Source of the DNA: JAMZMI01 sp049115715
GTDB lineage: Bacteria > Bacteroidota > Bacteroidia > Cytophagales > Cyclobacteriaceae
Length of the DNA: 64,000 nucleotides
NCBI GenBank assembly: GCA_049115715.1
Contig: JAGDZQ010000006.1
Coordinates: 186,001 to 250,000, forward strand
Direction of reading: 5' to 3'
Under the pieces are notes generated by a model. The model made no database searches. It had not been told where the DNA came from and saw only the letters and a list, made by a program, of their open reading frames with translations. Position numbers and translations under genes: made by a program. This document shows, piece after piece, positions 8,453 through 17,125 of this stretch. Position 1 is the stretch's first letter; each line of letters begins with the position of its first letter.

Positions 8453-10405
8453 TTATTGGACTATCAGACTACCCCTCATCACTTGAGAGTGCCCAGGAAA
8501 AGTGCAGACGTATCGATAAACGCCAGGCTCTGATGGTGCTTCAAAGTAAATTCGCTCTACTGATTCTGGTTGAGTCATTCCTGTATGGAACAAAACAAGT
8601 TTTGAATCTGGCACATAGTTTAACGCCGGTCCATCAAGTCCCAGATTGGCAGCCATATTGCCTACTTTGTCGATGGCATCTCCAGGAGCTACAATCACAA
8701 AGTTGTGAAGCATATCATCGTTGTTATTGAAGACCAATTCAACTTTGGTTCCTCTTTTGACCTTTATAACTTCTTTGTCGAATTTCAGCCCGGGTTTAGT
8801 TCCAATACTCAATGTAACATCTGGTTTTCCATTCCAATCTTCAGGCATTTTTATAACTCGCTTAGTCTGAGCCTTGGTTGTTACACTAGTTGTCATTTGA
8901 GGCATAGCAGCAAATTGACCTCCACCAGGAACCTCATTTACAGTATAGAACCCTTTGGTGTGTAGAAGGGACAACCCGTCTATATCCCTAAGTGCATCTC
9001 CTTCAATGGAATGGATATACCCTTTTCTCATACCATGTAAGACTAAAGAAACTGTTTTGCCATCCTCGGATAATTTCACTTTGTGAACCATACAGGTTTG
9101 TCTATCTATAATATCGCTACCGTAAGTTTGGTGATAGTTATAGGTGAATGTATTGAACTTATAGGAGGAAGGATTCAATGCTATTTCTTTGTTAAGTGGC
9201 TTGGTAAATTCGATATCAAAACCATCCTTTTTCAATCTCATTTCCTTTATCTCAAAAGGCATTTTCTTTGTCCAGACAAGACGCTGGAGTCCATACAGAT
9301 GTCCTCCAGTCGACCACCATCCCCTACTTGTCATACCTACAAACATAGAAGCATCACTACCCCAGATCATCCTCAATACACCGGAACTAAGACCTTCCCT
9401 AAAAGGAAAACAAGCGCCCTGATAAACGCCATTGATTTTTTCCATATACACCCTCATTATTGTGCTATGACCTTGATCACCTACAAACATTTGCCCCTCA
9501 AATGGCCCAAACCCACCCTTCGTGGTATCATATAATATATCAGAAGTGGACACTCCCATCAATGTATGCGGGAACCAGACAGCAGGGGCTTTCATCTCAG
9601 GTATTAATTTTGAATACTGATAAAGAGTTAGTCCGGAGAAAGGATCTATTGATTCTCTTTTAAGTTTAATGGGAGATTCTGGTTCTCCCGTCCAATTGAG
9701 ACCAGCGACATTTCCAGCAAAGTCACCTTTTTCCAAATGTGTTATCCTGCCTGACCCAACCCAATCTCCTTGGTTTTCTGCATAGAAAACATCCCCTTCC
9801 GGATTTAATCCATAACCAGCTGGCGATCTCAGGCCAGTAGCGATTGGAGTCATCTCTCCTTCTTCTGTGATTTTAATAAGCCATCCTCTCCACTTGACAA
9901 AACTTCTTCCTCCGCCTTGCCAAGCTAAATTAAGTGTGACCAACATATCTCCGTCAGCAGTGAATTTTGGCCCATACGAGTACTCATGATAATTTCCAGA
10001 CAAGTCCCAAGAATAGATTGTCTTAAAGGCATCAGCTTTTCCGTCTTTGTTTTTATCCGTCAGCTTGGTTACTTCAGCTCTTTGAGACAGATAAAAGCTT
10101 CCGTTTCTAAATGCCAAGCCCAAAGGTTCGTGAAGTCCACTGGCGAAGAGGCTATACTTAGGTTGTGTGCTGTAGGGTTCGTCCAAAACCCATACTTCTC
10201 CACGACGAGTCGAAACTCCAAGTTTATCATCATCTGTCAATGCCAATCCTCCTACTTCGAGCATAATTGAATCAGGTATGGGTACAGTTATGATTTTGTA
10301 GTAGTTGTCCTCATCAACCGTATCCGCTAAAACGATAAATGTATTGGATGCCTTCGCAAAGAAGAGTGCAAGACCAAAAACGAAGAATAAAGTATATTTC
10401 ATCAT
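8453..10405 (-). CDS. Secreted beta-propeller protein with C-terminal azurin-like copper domain
   Basis: A 650-residue protein with a signal peptide (LFFVFGLALFFAKAS). Residues about 40-375 resemble the glucose/sorbosone dehydrogenase type of beta-propeller (GLALTDDDKLGVSTRRGEV, GLRSPAGYGLNPEGDVFYAEN, FVGDQGHSTIMRV). The C-terminal 120 residues are a cupredoxin. Its type 1 copper ligands are His567 (MLHNFVIV), Cys634, His639 and Met643 in the azurin spacing C-x4-H-x3-M. A copper electron-transfer domain fused to the propeller suggests periplasmic oxidation of a sugar-like substrate; substrate and cofactor are not evident, and no CxxCH heme motif is present. It lies 27 bp after the DUF1080 gene and is probably co-transcribed with it. 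A truncated paralogue lies at 7509-7645. Confidence 0.85.
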   Translation of the reverse strand: MMKYTLFFVFGLALFFAKASNTFIVLADTVDEDNYYKIITVPIPDSIMLEVGGLALTDDDKLGVSTRRGEVWVLDEPYSTQPKYSLFASGLHEPLGLAFRNGSFYLSQRAEVTKLTDKNKDGKADAFKTIYSWDLSGNYHEYSYGPKFTADGDMLVTLNLAWQGGGRSFVKWRGWLIKITEEGEMTPIATGLRSPAGYGLNPEGDVFYAENQGDWVGSGRITHLEKGDFAGNVAGLNWTGEPESPIKLKRESIDPFSGLTLYQYSKLIPEMKAPAVWFPHTLMGVSTSDILYDTTKGGFGPFEGQMFVGDQGHSTIMRVYMEKINGVYQGACFPFREGLSSGVLRMIWGSDASMFVGMTSRGWWSTGGHLYGLQRLVWTKKMPFEIKEMRLKKDGFDIEFTKPLNKEIALNPSSYKFNTFTYNYHQTYGSDIIDRQTCMVHKVKLSEDGKTVSLVLHGMRKGYIHSIEGDALRDIDGLSLLHTKGFYTVNEVPGGGQFAAMPQMTTSVTTKAQTKRVIKMPEDWNGKPDVTLSIGTKPGLKFDKEVIKVKRGTKVELVFNNNDDMLHNFVIVAPGDAIDKVGNMAANLGLDGPALNYVPDSKLVLFHTGMTQPESVERIYFEAPSEPGVYRYVCTFPGHSQVMRGSLIVQ

Positions 10406-10432
10406 TTAAATTATGCTTAATATTTAATGCCC

Positions 10433-12352
10433 TTACCAGATGAATTGATAACTAATCTCACCATGAATCCCGTCAAGAGCCACCAGTAATTCTTGTTTTT
10501 CATTCACGGTTCGAATCTTGAATTCGCTACTTTCTACGTCACTCAAAACGAGGTAGTAACTCTTATCATTTATAGCAAAAGAACCATCCTTTAGTTGTTC
10601 TATTTTAGATCCATCCGCCACCTTGAGCCAACTATCACCTATATCCCCGGACAAAGAAATCGTACGTATTAAACTTCTTCCCGCATTGCCTGGGGTGGTT
10701 TTATCTCTTATTCTCAGTCTATTGGTATGATACTCGAACAATGGGAGTCCCTTCTCGTCTAATTCATAACCTTTAAAAACAAGGGAGTTGTTCTTATCGT
10801 CAATCGAAGGCCATTCTGAATTGTCATTAGATAAGTCGGCTATAAGTGGGCTTCTGCTAAGTTCTACTAGAGGCCCATCCAAAGCAATACCCAATTGGTT
10901 TTGCCCTCTGGAGTGCCACATCGATGTTGCATCAATAAATCTACCCGCCCACATTCTTACAATCGAGCCTGAGAGTAAATCGACTGTATAGTGGTAGCCA
11001 CTTGGTGTTCCGACGGAAACGCAATGCGTTAATTTATCCCCTTTGTGCATTACAAATGACCGTAGAATTTCAGCTTCATTGTCTAAAGAAACATGTATTG
11101 GCTTCACTGATTTATCTACTTTGAAATTGGATGAAGGAGCATGAAGAGGATGTCGTGCTACTTGCGGACCCTCAACATATAGTTCAAATCCACTACTATA
11201 AGCCCATATTTTTCTTGGGTGATTATAAATTAACTCAAACGAATGATCTCCCGCTTCTAAAGTTATTTTGTAAATGCCTCTGCCCTTTCCTCTTTTATTG
11301 TCAATGATTGTTTTCCCATCAATGCCGAATCGACCTGCCGTATTGCCGTGTTGTACCAAATTGAACAAGTAGTCTCCTGAATTGGGTATCGTAAGGGAAC
11401 CTTTATAAACCATCATGTACTCGTGAGGAACAATTCCTTGCAAATAGGAAATGGAATCTGTTGATTTCGTATACTTAGCCTCTTTATCAGCATAAGCTCC
11501 TATTGCGTAATCCTTACTTTGATATTCAGAAACAACTACATCTTTCAATTTTACCTTTGATTCATTGTAAAGCTTATATTTCACATTTCGAAACGCCATT
11601 GGACCATGATCGCCCTGAATCATAATTGGGCCTTTTCTCTTTTCTTCTCGCAAAACAGCAGCACGTGTTGGGCCCGAAACTTCCACATCCTCTTGTACGA
11701 GATGTCCATTCAATCGCACGCTTTCAAATCTTGCGTTTGCTAATTTCTTCCCGTTTTCATCAAACCTGGGAGCCTTAAAACTTATTTTTAGGTTTTGCCA
11801 TAAGCCGGGAGCATATGCTGCATTGATTTTTGGGTTCTTCCCTTCATATCCTTTCTCTCCTTCAGGCCTATTTTCATCCCACCGTTGATAAATCCCTCCA
11901 ATATCAGAAAAAGTCGCTTTATCCTTACCCCAGCTATCCAATAGCTGAACTTCATACATACCATGAAAGTATATTCCTGAGTTAGAACCCTTAGGTAGCA
12001 TCACATCAATTTCAAGGTCAATGTCCTCGTGCTCCATCAAAGTAAATAAGTGTCCCCTATTCTCTTTTGTCATTAAATTGAGAACCGTTCCTTTTCCTGA
12101 AATCAACGTCAGGTTATGTTTGATTCCTCTTTCCGATAATGCATCTCCTCCTATTTGCCAGTTTTCAGAGGTAGGTTTAAACTCTGACATATCATTCAAG
12201 AGCATCTCCTCCATTGCAAGTGTTGGTACTTCGGGAGCAGACTTTTCTGGTTTGGAATCTATTTCATCTTTCTTCTCTTCCTTACAAGAGAATAAAATCA
12301 AGGAGAAAGATAGAAGGATGTATGATACATTTTTTCGGGATAATAACAACAT
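10433..12352 (-). CDS. DUF1080 (3-keto-disaccharide hydrolase-like) lipoprotein with PA14 domain
   Basis: A 639-residue lipoprotein with lipobox LILFSC. Residues about 45-265 form a DUF1080 jelly-roll domain (SGIYFHGMYEVQLLDSWG, GIYQRWDENRP, GPIMIQGDHGPMAFRNVKY), a family that includes glycoside and 3-keto-disaccharide hydrolases. A PA14-like domain follows (about 300-385; GNTAGRFGIDGKTIIDN, then GDHSFELIYNHP). The last 240 residues are beta-rich and resemble the propeller-associated parts of related Cytophagales proteins. The next gene is the propeller-azurin protein, so the pair may act together on an oxidised sugar outside the cell; that link is inference. It is divergent from purC. Confidence 0.83.
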   Translation of the reverse strand: MLLLSRKNVSYILLSFSLILFSCKEEKKDEIDSKPEKSAPEVPTLAMEEMLLNDMSEFKPTSENWQIGGDALSERGIKHNLTLISGKGTVLNLMTKENRGHLFTLMEHEDIDLEIDVMLPKGSNSGIYFHGMYEVQLLDSWGKDKATFSDIGGIYQRWDENRPEGEKGYEGKNPKINAAYAPGLWQNLKISFKAPRFDENGKKLANARFESVRLNGHLVQEDVEVSGPTRAAVLREEKRKGPIMIQGDHGPMAFRNVKYKLYNESKVKLKDVVVSEYQSKDYAIGAYADKEAKYTKSTDSISYLQGIVPHEYMMVYKGSLTIPNSGDYLFNLVQHGNTAGRFGIDGKTIIDNKRGKGRGIYKITLEAGDHSFELIYNHPRKIWAYSSGFELYVEGPQVARHPLHAPSSNFKVDKSVKPIHVSLDNEAEILRSFVMHKGDKLTHCVSVGTPSGYHYTVDLLSGSIVRMWAGRFIDATSMWHSRGQNQLGIALDGPLVELSRSPLIADLSNDNSEWPSIDDKNNSLVFKGYELDEKGLPLFEYHTNRLRIRDKTTPGNAGRSLIRTISLSGDIGDSWLKVADGSKIEQLKDGSFAINDKSYYLVLSDVESSEFKIRTVNEKQELLVALDGIHGEISYQFIW

Positions 12353-12678
12353 ATTGTTTTCGATAGATCAAGATTCGAGAATCAGGGCGAATATATTAAT
12401 TGCAATATAAGTTTATGTACCCAAGAGTATATTGATAACGTTTGCGCAAGTATTTACAGAATGAAACCTTTTTATGAGTTAATCTTTATATAAAGACCTG
12501 CTTTATTAAACCAGCATTTTATTCAAATCCGATCAATAAGACTTGAGGAAATTATTTTCTTAAATTCATTTGAGAATCATAGGAATACCAGGATAGCGGT
12601 ACAATCCTTAATTAATTGGCAGAGTAAGGAATGGTTCTCTCTATCCAATCATGAAAGACATACTCAAGCTCACATTAA
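12353..12678. other. Intergenic stretch between divergent DUF1080 gene and purC
   Basis: An AT-rich spacer of about 330 bases. It must contain the promoter of the DUF1080-propeller operon on the minus strand, but no convincing TAnnTTTG box was found for it. No ORF with coding character, RNA gene or repeat was seen. Confidence 0.5.
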
Positions 12679-12712
12679 TTGGCGACAATTATTCGTTCAT
12701 TTTATATCTTTG
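12679..12712 (+). promoter_or_regulatory. Bacteroidota-type promoter of purC
   Basis: TATCTTTG at 12705-12712 matches the Bacteroidota -7 consensus TAnnTTTG exactly. A TTG at 12679-12681 can serve as the -33 element, with a 23-base spacer at the long end of the usual range. Only six bases separate the box from the purC ATG, so transcription would begin at or next to the start codon. Confidence 0.65.
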
Positions 12713-12718
12713 CTTGCT

Positions 12719-13654
12719 ATGTCAAAAAGCGTAAAGCAAACCGATTTCGACTTTCCTAATCTGACTGGTAAGTATATTGGAAAAGTTAGAGATGTATATT
12801 CTTTTGGAGAACGACTCGTAATGGTGGCATCAGACAGAATTTCTGCGTTTGATGTGGTATTACCAAAAGCCATTCCTTTTAAGGGACAAGTTTTGAATCA
12901 AATTGCGGCTATATTTTTAGAAAAGACAAAGGATATTGTTCCCAACTGGGTTTTAAGCGCTCCCGATCCCAACGTTACGATGGGGAAAAAGTGTGAACCT
13001 TATAAGGTTGAGATGGTCATACGTGGATATCTGGCAGGGCATGCGTGGAGAGAATATCGAGATGGGAAAAGATCAATCTGTGGATGTGCTTTGCCTGATG
13101 GACTCAGAGAAAACGATAAACTCCCCGCTCCTATTATAACTCCCACCACCAAAGCAGATATGGGACATGATGAGGATATATCAAAGCAGGAAATCCTCTC
13201 ACAGGGTCTAGTCAGTGCCGAAGATTACGAACAATTAGAAAAATACACTTTCGCTCTATTCGAAAGAGGAACTCTATTGGCTAACGAACAAGGCCTTATT
13301 CTTGTGGATACGAAATATGAGTTTGGGAATTTTAATGGAGAAATTACGCTTATTGACGAGGTGCATACCCCAGACTCTTCGAGATATTTTTATTCTGAAG
13401 GCTATGAAGCAAGGCAGAGTGCAGGGGAAGCTCAAAAACAATTATCAAAGGAATTTGTAAGGCAGTGGTTAATTAGCAATGGATTTCAAGGAAAAGAGGG
13501 TCAACAAGTACCTGAAATGACAGATGAATTAATCGATTCCATTTCTGATAGATATATTGAACTTTTTGAGCATATTACTGGAACTCGTTTCGTGAAAGAT
13601 GAAAGTGACGATATTTTAAATAGAATTAAAAACAACATACATAAAGTACTATAA
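12719..13654 (+). CDS. purC: Phosphoribosylaminoimidazole-succinocarboxamide synthase
   Basis: A 311-residue SAICAR synthetase that joins CAIR and aspartate using ATP in purine synthesis. The N-terminal GKVRDVYSFGERLVMVASDR and ISAFDVVLPKAIPFKG are diagnostic, as are VEMVIRGYLAGHAWREY, LVDTKYEFG and IDEVHTPDSSRYF. The length fits the longer (yeast-type) version of the enzyme. The ATG at 12719 is preferred over an upstream TTG at 12710 because the latter lies inside the predicted -7 box. The gene heads a compact run with the STAS protein (10-bp gap), RNase Z and a YhhQ-like transporter, all on the plus strand. Confidence 0.96.
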   Translation: MSKSVKQTDFDFPNLTGKYIGKVRDVYSFGERLVMVASDRISAFDVVLPKAIPFKGQVLNQIAAIFLEKTKDIVPNWVLSAPDPNVTMGKKCEPYKVEMVIRGYLAGHAWREYRDGKRSICGCALPDGLRENDKLPAPIITPTTKADMGHDEDISKQEILSQGLVSAEDYEQLEKYTFALFERGTLLANEQGLILVDTKYEFGNFNGEITLIDEVHTPDSSRYFYSEGYEARQSAGEAQKQLSKEFVRQWLISNGFQGKEGQQVPEMTDELIDSISDRYIELFEHITGTRFVKDESDDILNRIKNNIHKVL

Positions 13655-13664
13655 TTCAAGCAAC

Positions 13665-14048
13665 ATGAAATTTTCAATAGATAGACAAGATCAATATACA
13701 GTTCTCACAATAGATGAAGAAAAGCTTGACTCAACCATAAGTCCGGAGGTAAAGTCTGAGTTCGTAACACTTCAGGCTGAGGGTGTTCAAAATGTAATTT
13801 TGAATATGGAAAATGTAAAATATTCCGACTCATCTGGTCTTAGTGCTTTGCTTGTTGGAAATAGGATTTTCACTGAAACTGGTTCTTTTGTCATTTCTGG
13901 AGTGACAGAGCACGTAGCTAAATTGATTTCGATCAGTCAATTAGATAAGGTGATGGAAATTTTACCAACCGTTAAGGAAGCTATTGACACTGTATACATG
14001 AATGCTTTGAAAAGAGGATTGGAAGAAGAAGGTGGTTTGAACAAATAA
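13665..14048 (+). CDS. STAS-domain protein (anti-sigma factor antagonist-like)
   Basis: A 127-residue single STAS domain. The motif YSDSSGLSALL (residues 53-63) carries the serine pair Ser56/Ser57 at the position phosphorylated in SpoIIAA-type anti-sigma factor antagonists. In Bacteroidota such proteins may act in partner-switching or have drifted to other roles. No anti-sigma kinase (RsbW/SpoIIAB-like) is nearby. Its position between purC and the RNase Z gene, with a 10-bp gap to purC, indicates co-transcription. The conserved purC-STAS-RNase Z order is familiar from other Bacteroidota. Confidence 0.88.
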   Translation: MKFSIDRQDQYTVLTIDEEKLDSTISPEVKSEFVTLQAEGVQNVILNMENVKYSDSSGLSALLVGNRIFTETGSFVISGVTEHVAKLISISQLDKVMEILPTVKEAIDTVYMNALKRGLEEEGGLNK

Positions 14049-14088
14049 TCTCAATAATTTGATCTTATTTTCAACCAGATATCAATAG

Positions 14089-15003
14089 GTGGCTATTGAG
14101 TTACAAATTCTTGGGTCTAATTCAGCAGCTTTTGCTCATAACCGACATCAGACCTCTCAACTTCTGAGAGTACAGGAAAAGTACTTCCTAATCGATTGTG
14201 GAGAAGGAACTCAGCTATTGCTGAAGAAACATAAGATCAAACTATCAAGAATAAATAACATTCTCATTTCGCACCTGCATGGTGATCACTACTACGGGTT
14301 AATAGGCTTACTTTCTACTATCCATCTTTATGGTAGAAAAACTGACTTGAAGATCATAGGCCCACCTGGCCTTTCAGAAATCTTAACGCTGCAATTGAAG
14401 TATTCTGAAACCAGGTTGGGTTATCATATTGATTTCAGAGAGTGGGTTCCTAATAAAGATGAGGTTATTTATGAAGATGAAAAACTGACCATCGAGACTA
14501 TTCCGCTCAATCATCGTGTACCCTGCTCGGGGTATTTATTTAGAGAAAAAAAGAAGAAAAGGGGATTGAATCGTCGGATGATTGATAAAACACTCACTCC
14601 GATTCAAATCACTCGCCTAAAGGATGGACATGATTTGCTGGATGATGAAGGTAATTTGATAATCAAAAATTCAATAGCCACCTTCCCTCCTAAGCCACCC
14701 TTTAGTTACGCCTATTGCTCGGACACAAAATACATCCCGGAGCTATCTAAACGTCTACAGGGTGTGGATATGGTCTACCATGAAGCTACGTTTATGGATG
14801 ATATGAAAGAGCGTGCAGCAAGTACCTTTCATACTACTGCTAAGCAGGCAGCACAATTTGCATTAGATGCTAATATTGGTCATCTTTTGCTTGGCCATTT
14901 TTCAACTCGATATAAAGAGCTCGGACCTGTATTGGCTGAAGCTCAAGAGACTTTTAAAAACACCTCATTAGCCATAGAGGGTGAAAAATTTCTGATTGCC
15001 TAG
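14089..15003 (+). CDS. rnz: Ribonuclease Z (tRNA 3'-end endonuclease)
   Basis: A 304-residue metallo-beta-lactamase-fold nuclease that removes 3' trailers from tRNA precursors. The family N-terminus ELQILGSNSAAF and RHQTSQLL, the zinc motif HLHGDH (His62, His64, Asp66, His67), and the later PFSYAYCSDT, YHEATF and LLGHFSTRY are all present. Translation must begin at the GTG at 14089, because an in-frame TAG lies immediately before it (14086-14088) and the protein aligns from its first residues. The length is standard for the short bacterial enzyme. It is likely in one operon with purC. Confidence 0.95.
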   Translation: MAIELQILGSNSAAFAHNRHQTSQLLRVQEKYFLIDCGEGTQLLLKKHKIKLSRINNILISHLHGDHYYGLIGLLSTIHLYGRKTDLKIIGPPGLSEILTLQLKYSETRLGYHIDFREWVPNKDEVIYEDEKLTIETIPLNHRVPCSGYLFREKKKKRGLNRRMIDKTLTPIQITRLKDGHDLLDDEGNLIIKNSIATFPPKPPFSYAYCSDTKYIPELSKRLQGVDMVYHEATFMDDMKERAASTFHTTAKQAAQFALDANIGHLLLGHFSTRYKELGPVLAEAQETFKNTSLAIEGEKFLIA

Positions 15004-15014
15004 CAATATTCGTT

Positions 15015-15809
15015 ATGAGCGGAAAAAGACAAAATCTCTTTATTATTCTCACAGCTATTTTTCTAACGAATGCCATATTGGCGGAAATAATCGGTGTGAA
15101 AATATTCAGCGTACCGATGGTTTTTGGGGCAGAGCATCTTCCTTTCCAAATATTTGAGGGTTTTAAGTTAGATTTTAGTCTTACTGCTGGAGTTATCCTT
15201 TGGCCAGTGGTCTTTCTCACTACGGATATAATCAACGAATATTATGGCAAAAAAGGAGTCAAAAGAATAAGCTATGTTGCCATTGGATGCATTTCATTCG
15301 CATTTCTGGCCATATACATTGTTACTTTATTGCCTCCCGCCCCATTTTGGCAGGATGTAAACAAGGTCGATTCCAATGGCAATGCATTTGATATTGACTT
15401 AGCATTCAATACGCTATTTACTCAAGGGCTAGGAATTATAATAGGATCGATAGTAGCATTCCTTATCGGTCAACTACTGGATGTATTTATTTTTCAAAAA
15501 CTAAGAAAACTGACGGGATCCAAAATGATCTGGCTGAGAGCCACGGGTTCTACATTGGTTTCTCAGTTGATTGATAGTTTTGTGGTTCTTACAATCGCAT
15601 TTTACGTTTTTGCACCGGAAGGCAAAGCTTGGAGTTTTGAGCAAATCACATCTGTAGGAGTTACCAACTACATATATAAGTTCTCTATTGCCATTCTTCT
15701 TACTCCTCTGATTTACTTGGGACACTATTTAATTGACCGATATCTGGGCAAGGAATTATCAGTGCAAATGACTCAGGAAGCTAGCGACAGTTCCGAAGGG
15801 TTTTTCTAA
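15015..15809 (+). CDS. Queuosine precursor transporter, YhhQ/VUT family
   Basis: A 264-residue integral membrane protein with about six segments. It belongs to the YhhQ (VUT, formerly DUF165) family: LTNAILAEIIGVKIFSV at the start, the conserved WPVVFLTTDIINEYYGKK, SQLIDSFVVLTIAFY, and NYIYKFSIAILLTPLIYLGH. E. coli YhhQ imports preQ0/preQ1 for queuosine synthesis in tRNA. It follows the RNase Z gene by 11 bp, so two tRNA-maturation functions share an operon. No preQ1 riboswitch was seen in the short gap. Confidence 0.9.
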   Translation: MSGKRQNLFIILTAIFLTNAILAEIIGVKIFSVPMVFGAEHLPFQIFEGFKLDFSLTAGVILWPVVFLTTDIINEYYGKKGVKRISYVAIGCISFAFLAIYIVTLLPPAPFWQDVNKVDSNGNAFDIDLAFNTLFTQGLGIIIGSIVAFLIGQLLDVFIFQKLRKLTGSKMIWLRATGSTLVSQLIDSFVVLTIAFYVFAPEGKAWSFEQITSVGVTNYIYKFSIAILLTPLIYLGHYLIDRYLGKELSVQMTQEASDSSEGFF

Positions 15810-15883
15810 ACCAAATAGTTTTCAGTCAAATAAAAATTAGTGGTATGATATGGTTAACATCATTATGTTAACTGCCTCATCAA

Positions 15884-16210
15884 TTAGCTGTTATCCGACT
15901 TGTATGTCTTTGACAGCATAATCTCTATGGTGGTAATCAAGACAAGAAAGTATGAAATCAAAAACACGATCTGAGGCACTCTCATATCATTCTTATCGAA
16001 AACATCAACAATGAAAATGAGCGTAAAATAGATTATCCCAAGTGCGATAAGCCCCGAACCGTATATTCTGTTTGCGTATGCAAATGACTTGTGAGTCTTG
16101 ATCGCTCTGGGAGATCTGTATCCAAAAATCCAATTTCGATTCTTTCTTAACAAAATGTTAAGAATACCCACTCCAATAAAGATGATGATCAGCTTATATT
16201 CCAATAACAT
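15884..16210 (-). CDS. SdpI-family membrane protein
   Basis: A 108-residue protein with three membrane segments. The motif WIFGYRSPRAIKTHKSFAYAN is the signature of the SdpI/YhfL family. The founding member is the Bacillus immunity protein against the SDP peptide, but most family members are uncharacterised. The neighbouring ABC ATPase (100 bp away on the same strand) could be related to export or immunity; this is speculative. Confidence 0.8.
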   Translation of the reverse strand: MLLEYKLIIIFIGVGILNILLRKNRNWIFGYRSPRAIKTHKSFAYANRIYGSGLIALGIIYFTLIFIVDVFDKNDMRVPQIVFLISYFLVLITTIEIMLSKTYKSDNS

Positions 16211-16310
16211 ATTGTATCTCTTAAACCCTAAATTTAAAGGTCTTTGAGGAAAATTTCTAATTGAAATTGGTCTATAAGGTTCTTAGAAGAATGGTTCTCT
16301 AATTGTTGAA

Positions 16311-16973
16311 TTAAGAAACCAGTGCCCCGTCTTCAAGTTGAATGATGCGACTTCCATACTCAGCAAACTTTTCATTATGCGTCACTTGCACGATAGACAT
16401 ACCTTCCTCGTTGAGTTGTTTTAACAGACTCATCACTTCTTCACCTTGTCCGCTATGCAAGTTTCCTGTAGGCTCATCAGCAAGTAAGAGTTTAGGCTTT
16501 CCTATAATGGCTCTTGCGATACCAACCAGCTGTTGCTGCCCTCCGGATAGCTGCTCAGGAAATAAATCTCTCTTTGCAACCATATTGAAGCGATCGAGCA
16601 TCTCAGCTACAAGGCTCTCACGCTCTTTTCTTTTCACACCTCTATACAGCAGGGGAGTTTCGATGTTTTCATACACATTGAGTTCATCTATGAGATGATA
16701 AGCCTGAAATATAAAGCCAATATGCTCCTTATGTATTCTGGATGTTTTTCTCTCGTTGAATTTATGAACTGGTTCATCCAAGAAGTAATACGAACCTTGA
16801 GATGGTTTGTCCAACATCCCGATGATGTTCATTAGGGTGGATTTACCTGAACCACTTGGCCCCATGATACTGACAAACTCTCCCTGCTCTATTTCTAAAT
16901 CAATTCCTTTTAAAATAAACGTTCGTTGATATCGCGACTCTACGTATTTATCAACTTCCTGAAGTTTAATCAT
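16311..16973 (-). CDS. ABC transporter ATP-binding protein, LolD/MacB type
   Basis: A 220-residue ATPase with Walker A GPSGSGKST, signature LSGGQQQLVGIARAI, Walker B LLLADEPTGNL and switch His in VTHNEKFAEYG. The family includes LolD, MacB and FtsE-like subunits that drive extrusion or mechanotransmission rather than import. No permease gene is adjacent: an SdpI-type protein and a DUF819 protein flank it. It must pair with permeases encoded elsewhere. Confidence 0.92.
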   Translation of the reverse strand: MIKLQEVDKYVESRYQRTFILKGIDLEIEQGEFVSIMGPSGSGKSTLMNIIGMLDKPSQGSYYFLDEPVHKFNERKTSRIHKEHIGFIFQAYHLIDELNVYENIETPLLYRGVKRKERESLVAEMLDRFNMVAKRDLFPEQLSGGQQQLVGIARAIIGKPKLLLADEPTGNLHSGQGEEVMSLLKQLNEEGMSIVQVTHNEKFAEYGSRIIQLEDGALVS

Positions 16974-17125
16974 TCTTTTAATTTTACTTTATCCCATCAA
17001 AAGCAGTACCAAATTCACAAAGAACTGAGGCTCTGCTATATAGGTTTTGCTATATCAAATTATGTTCTCAATTTAAGACAGTTCTTGTTCATAAGCGAAC
17101 AATATGACTTTGAAGTAGATAAAAA

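Noticed and set aside
9083..9663. Plus-strand ORFs inside the propeller-azurin gene
   Set aside because: They lie antisense to a clearly coding frame and show no recognisable domains.
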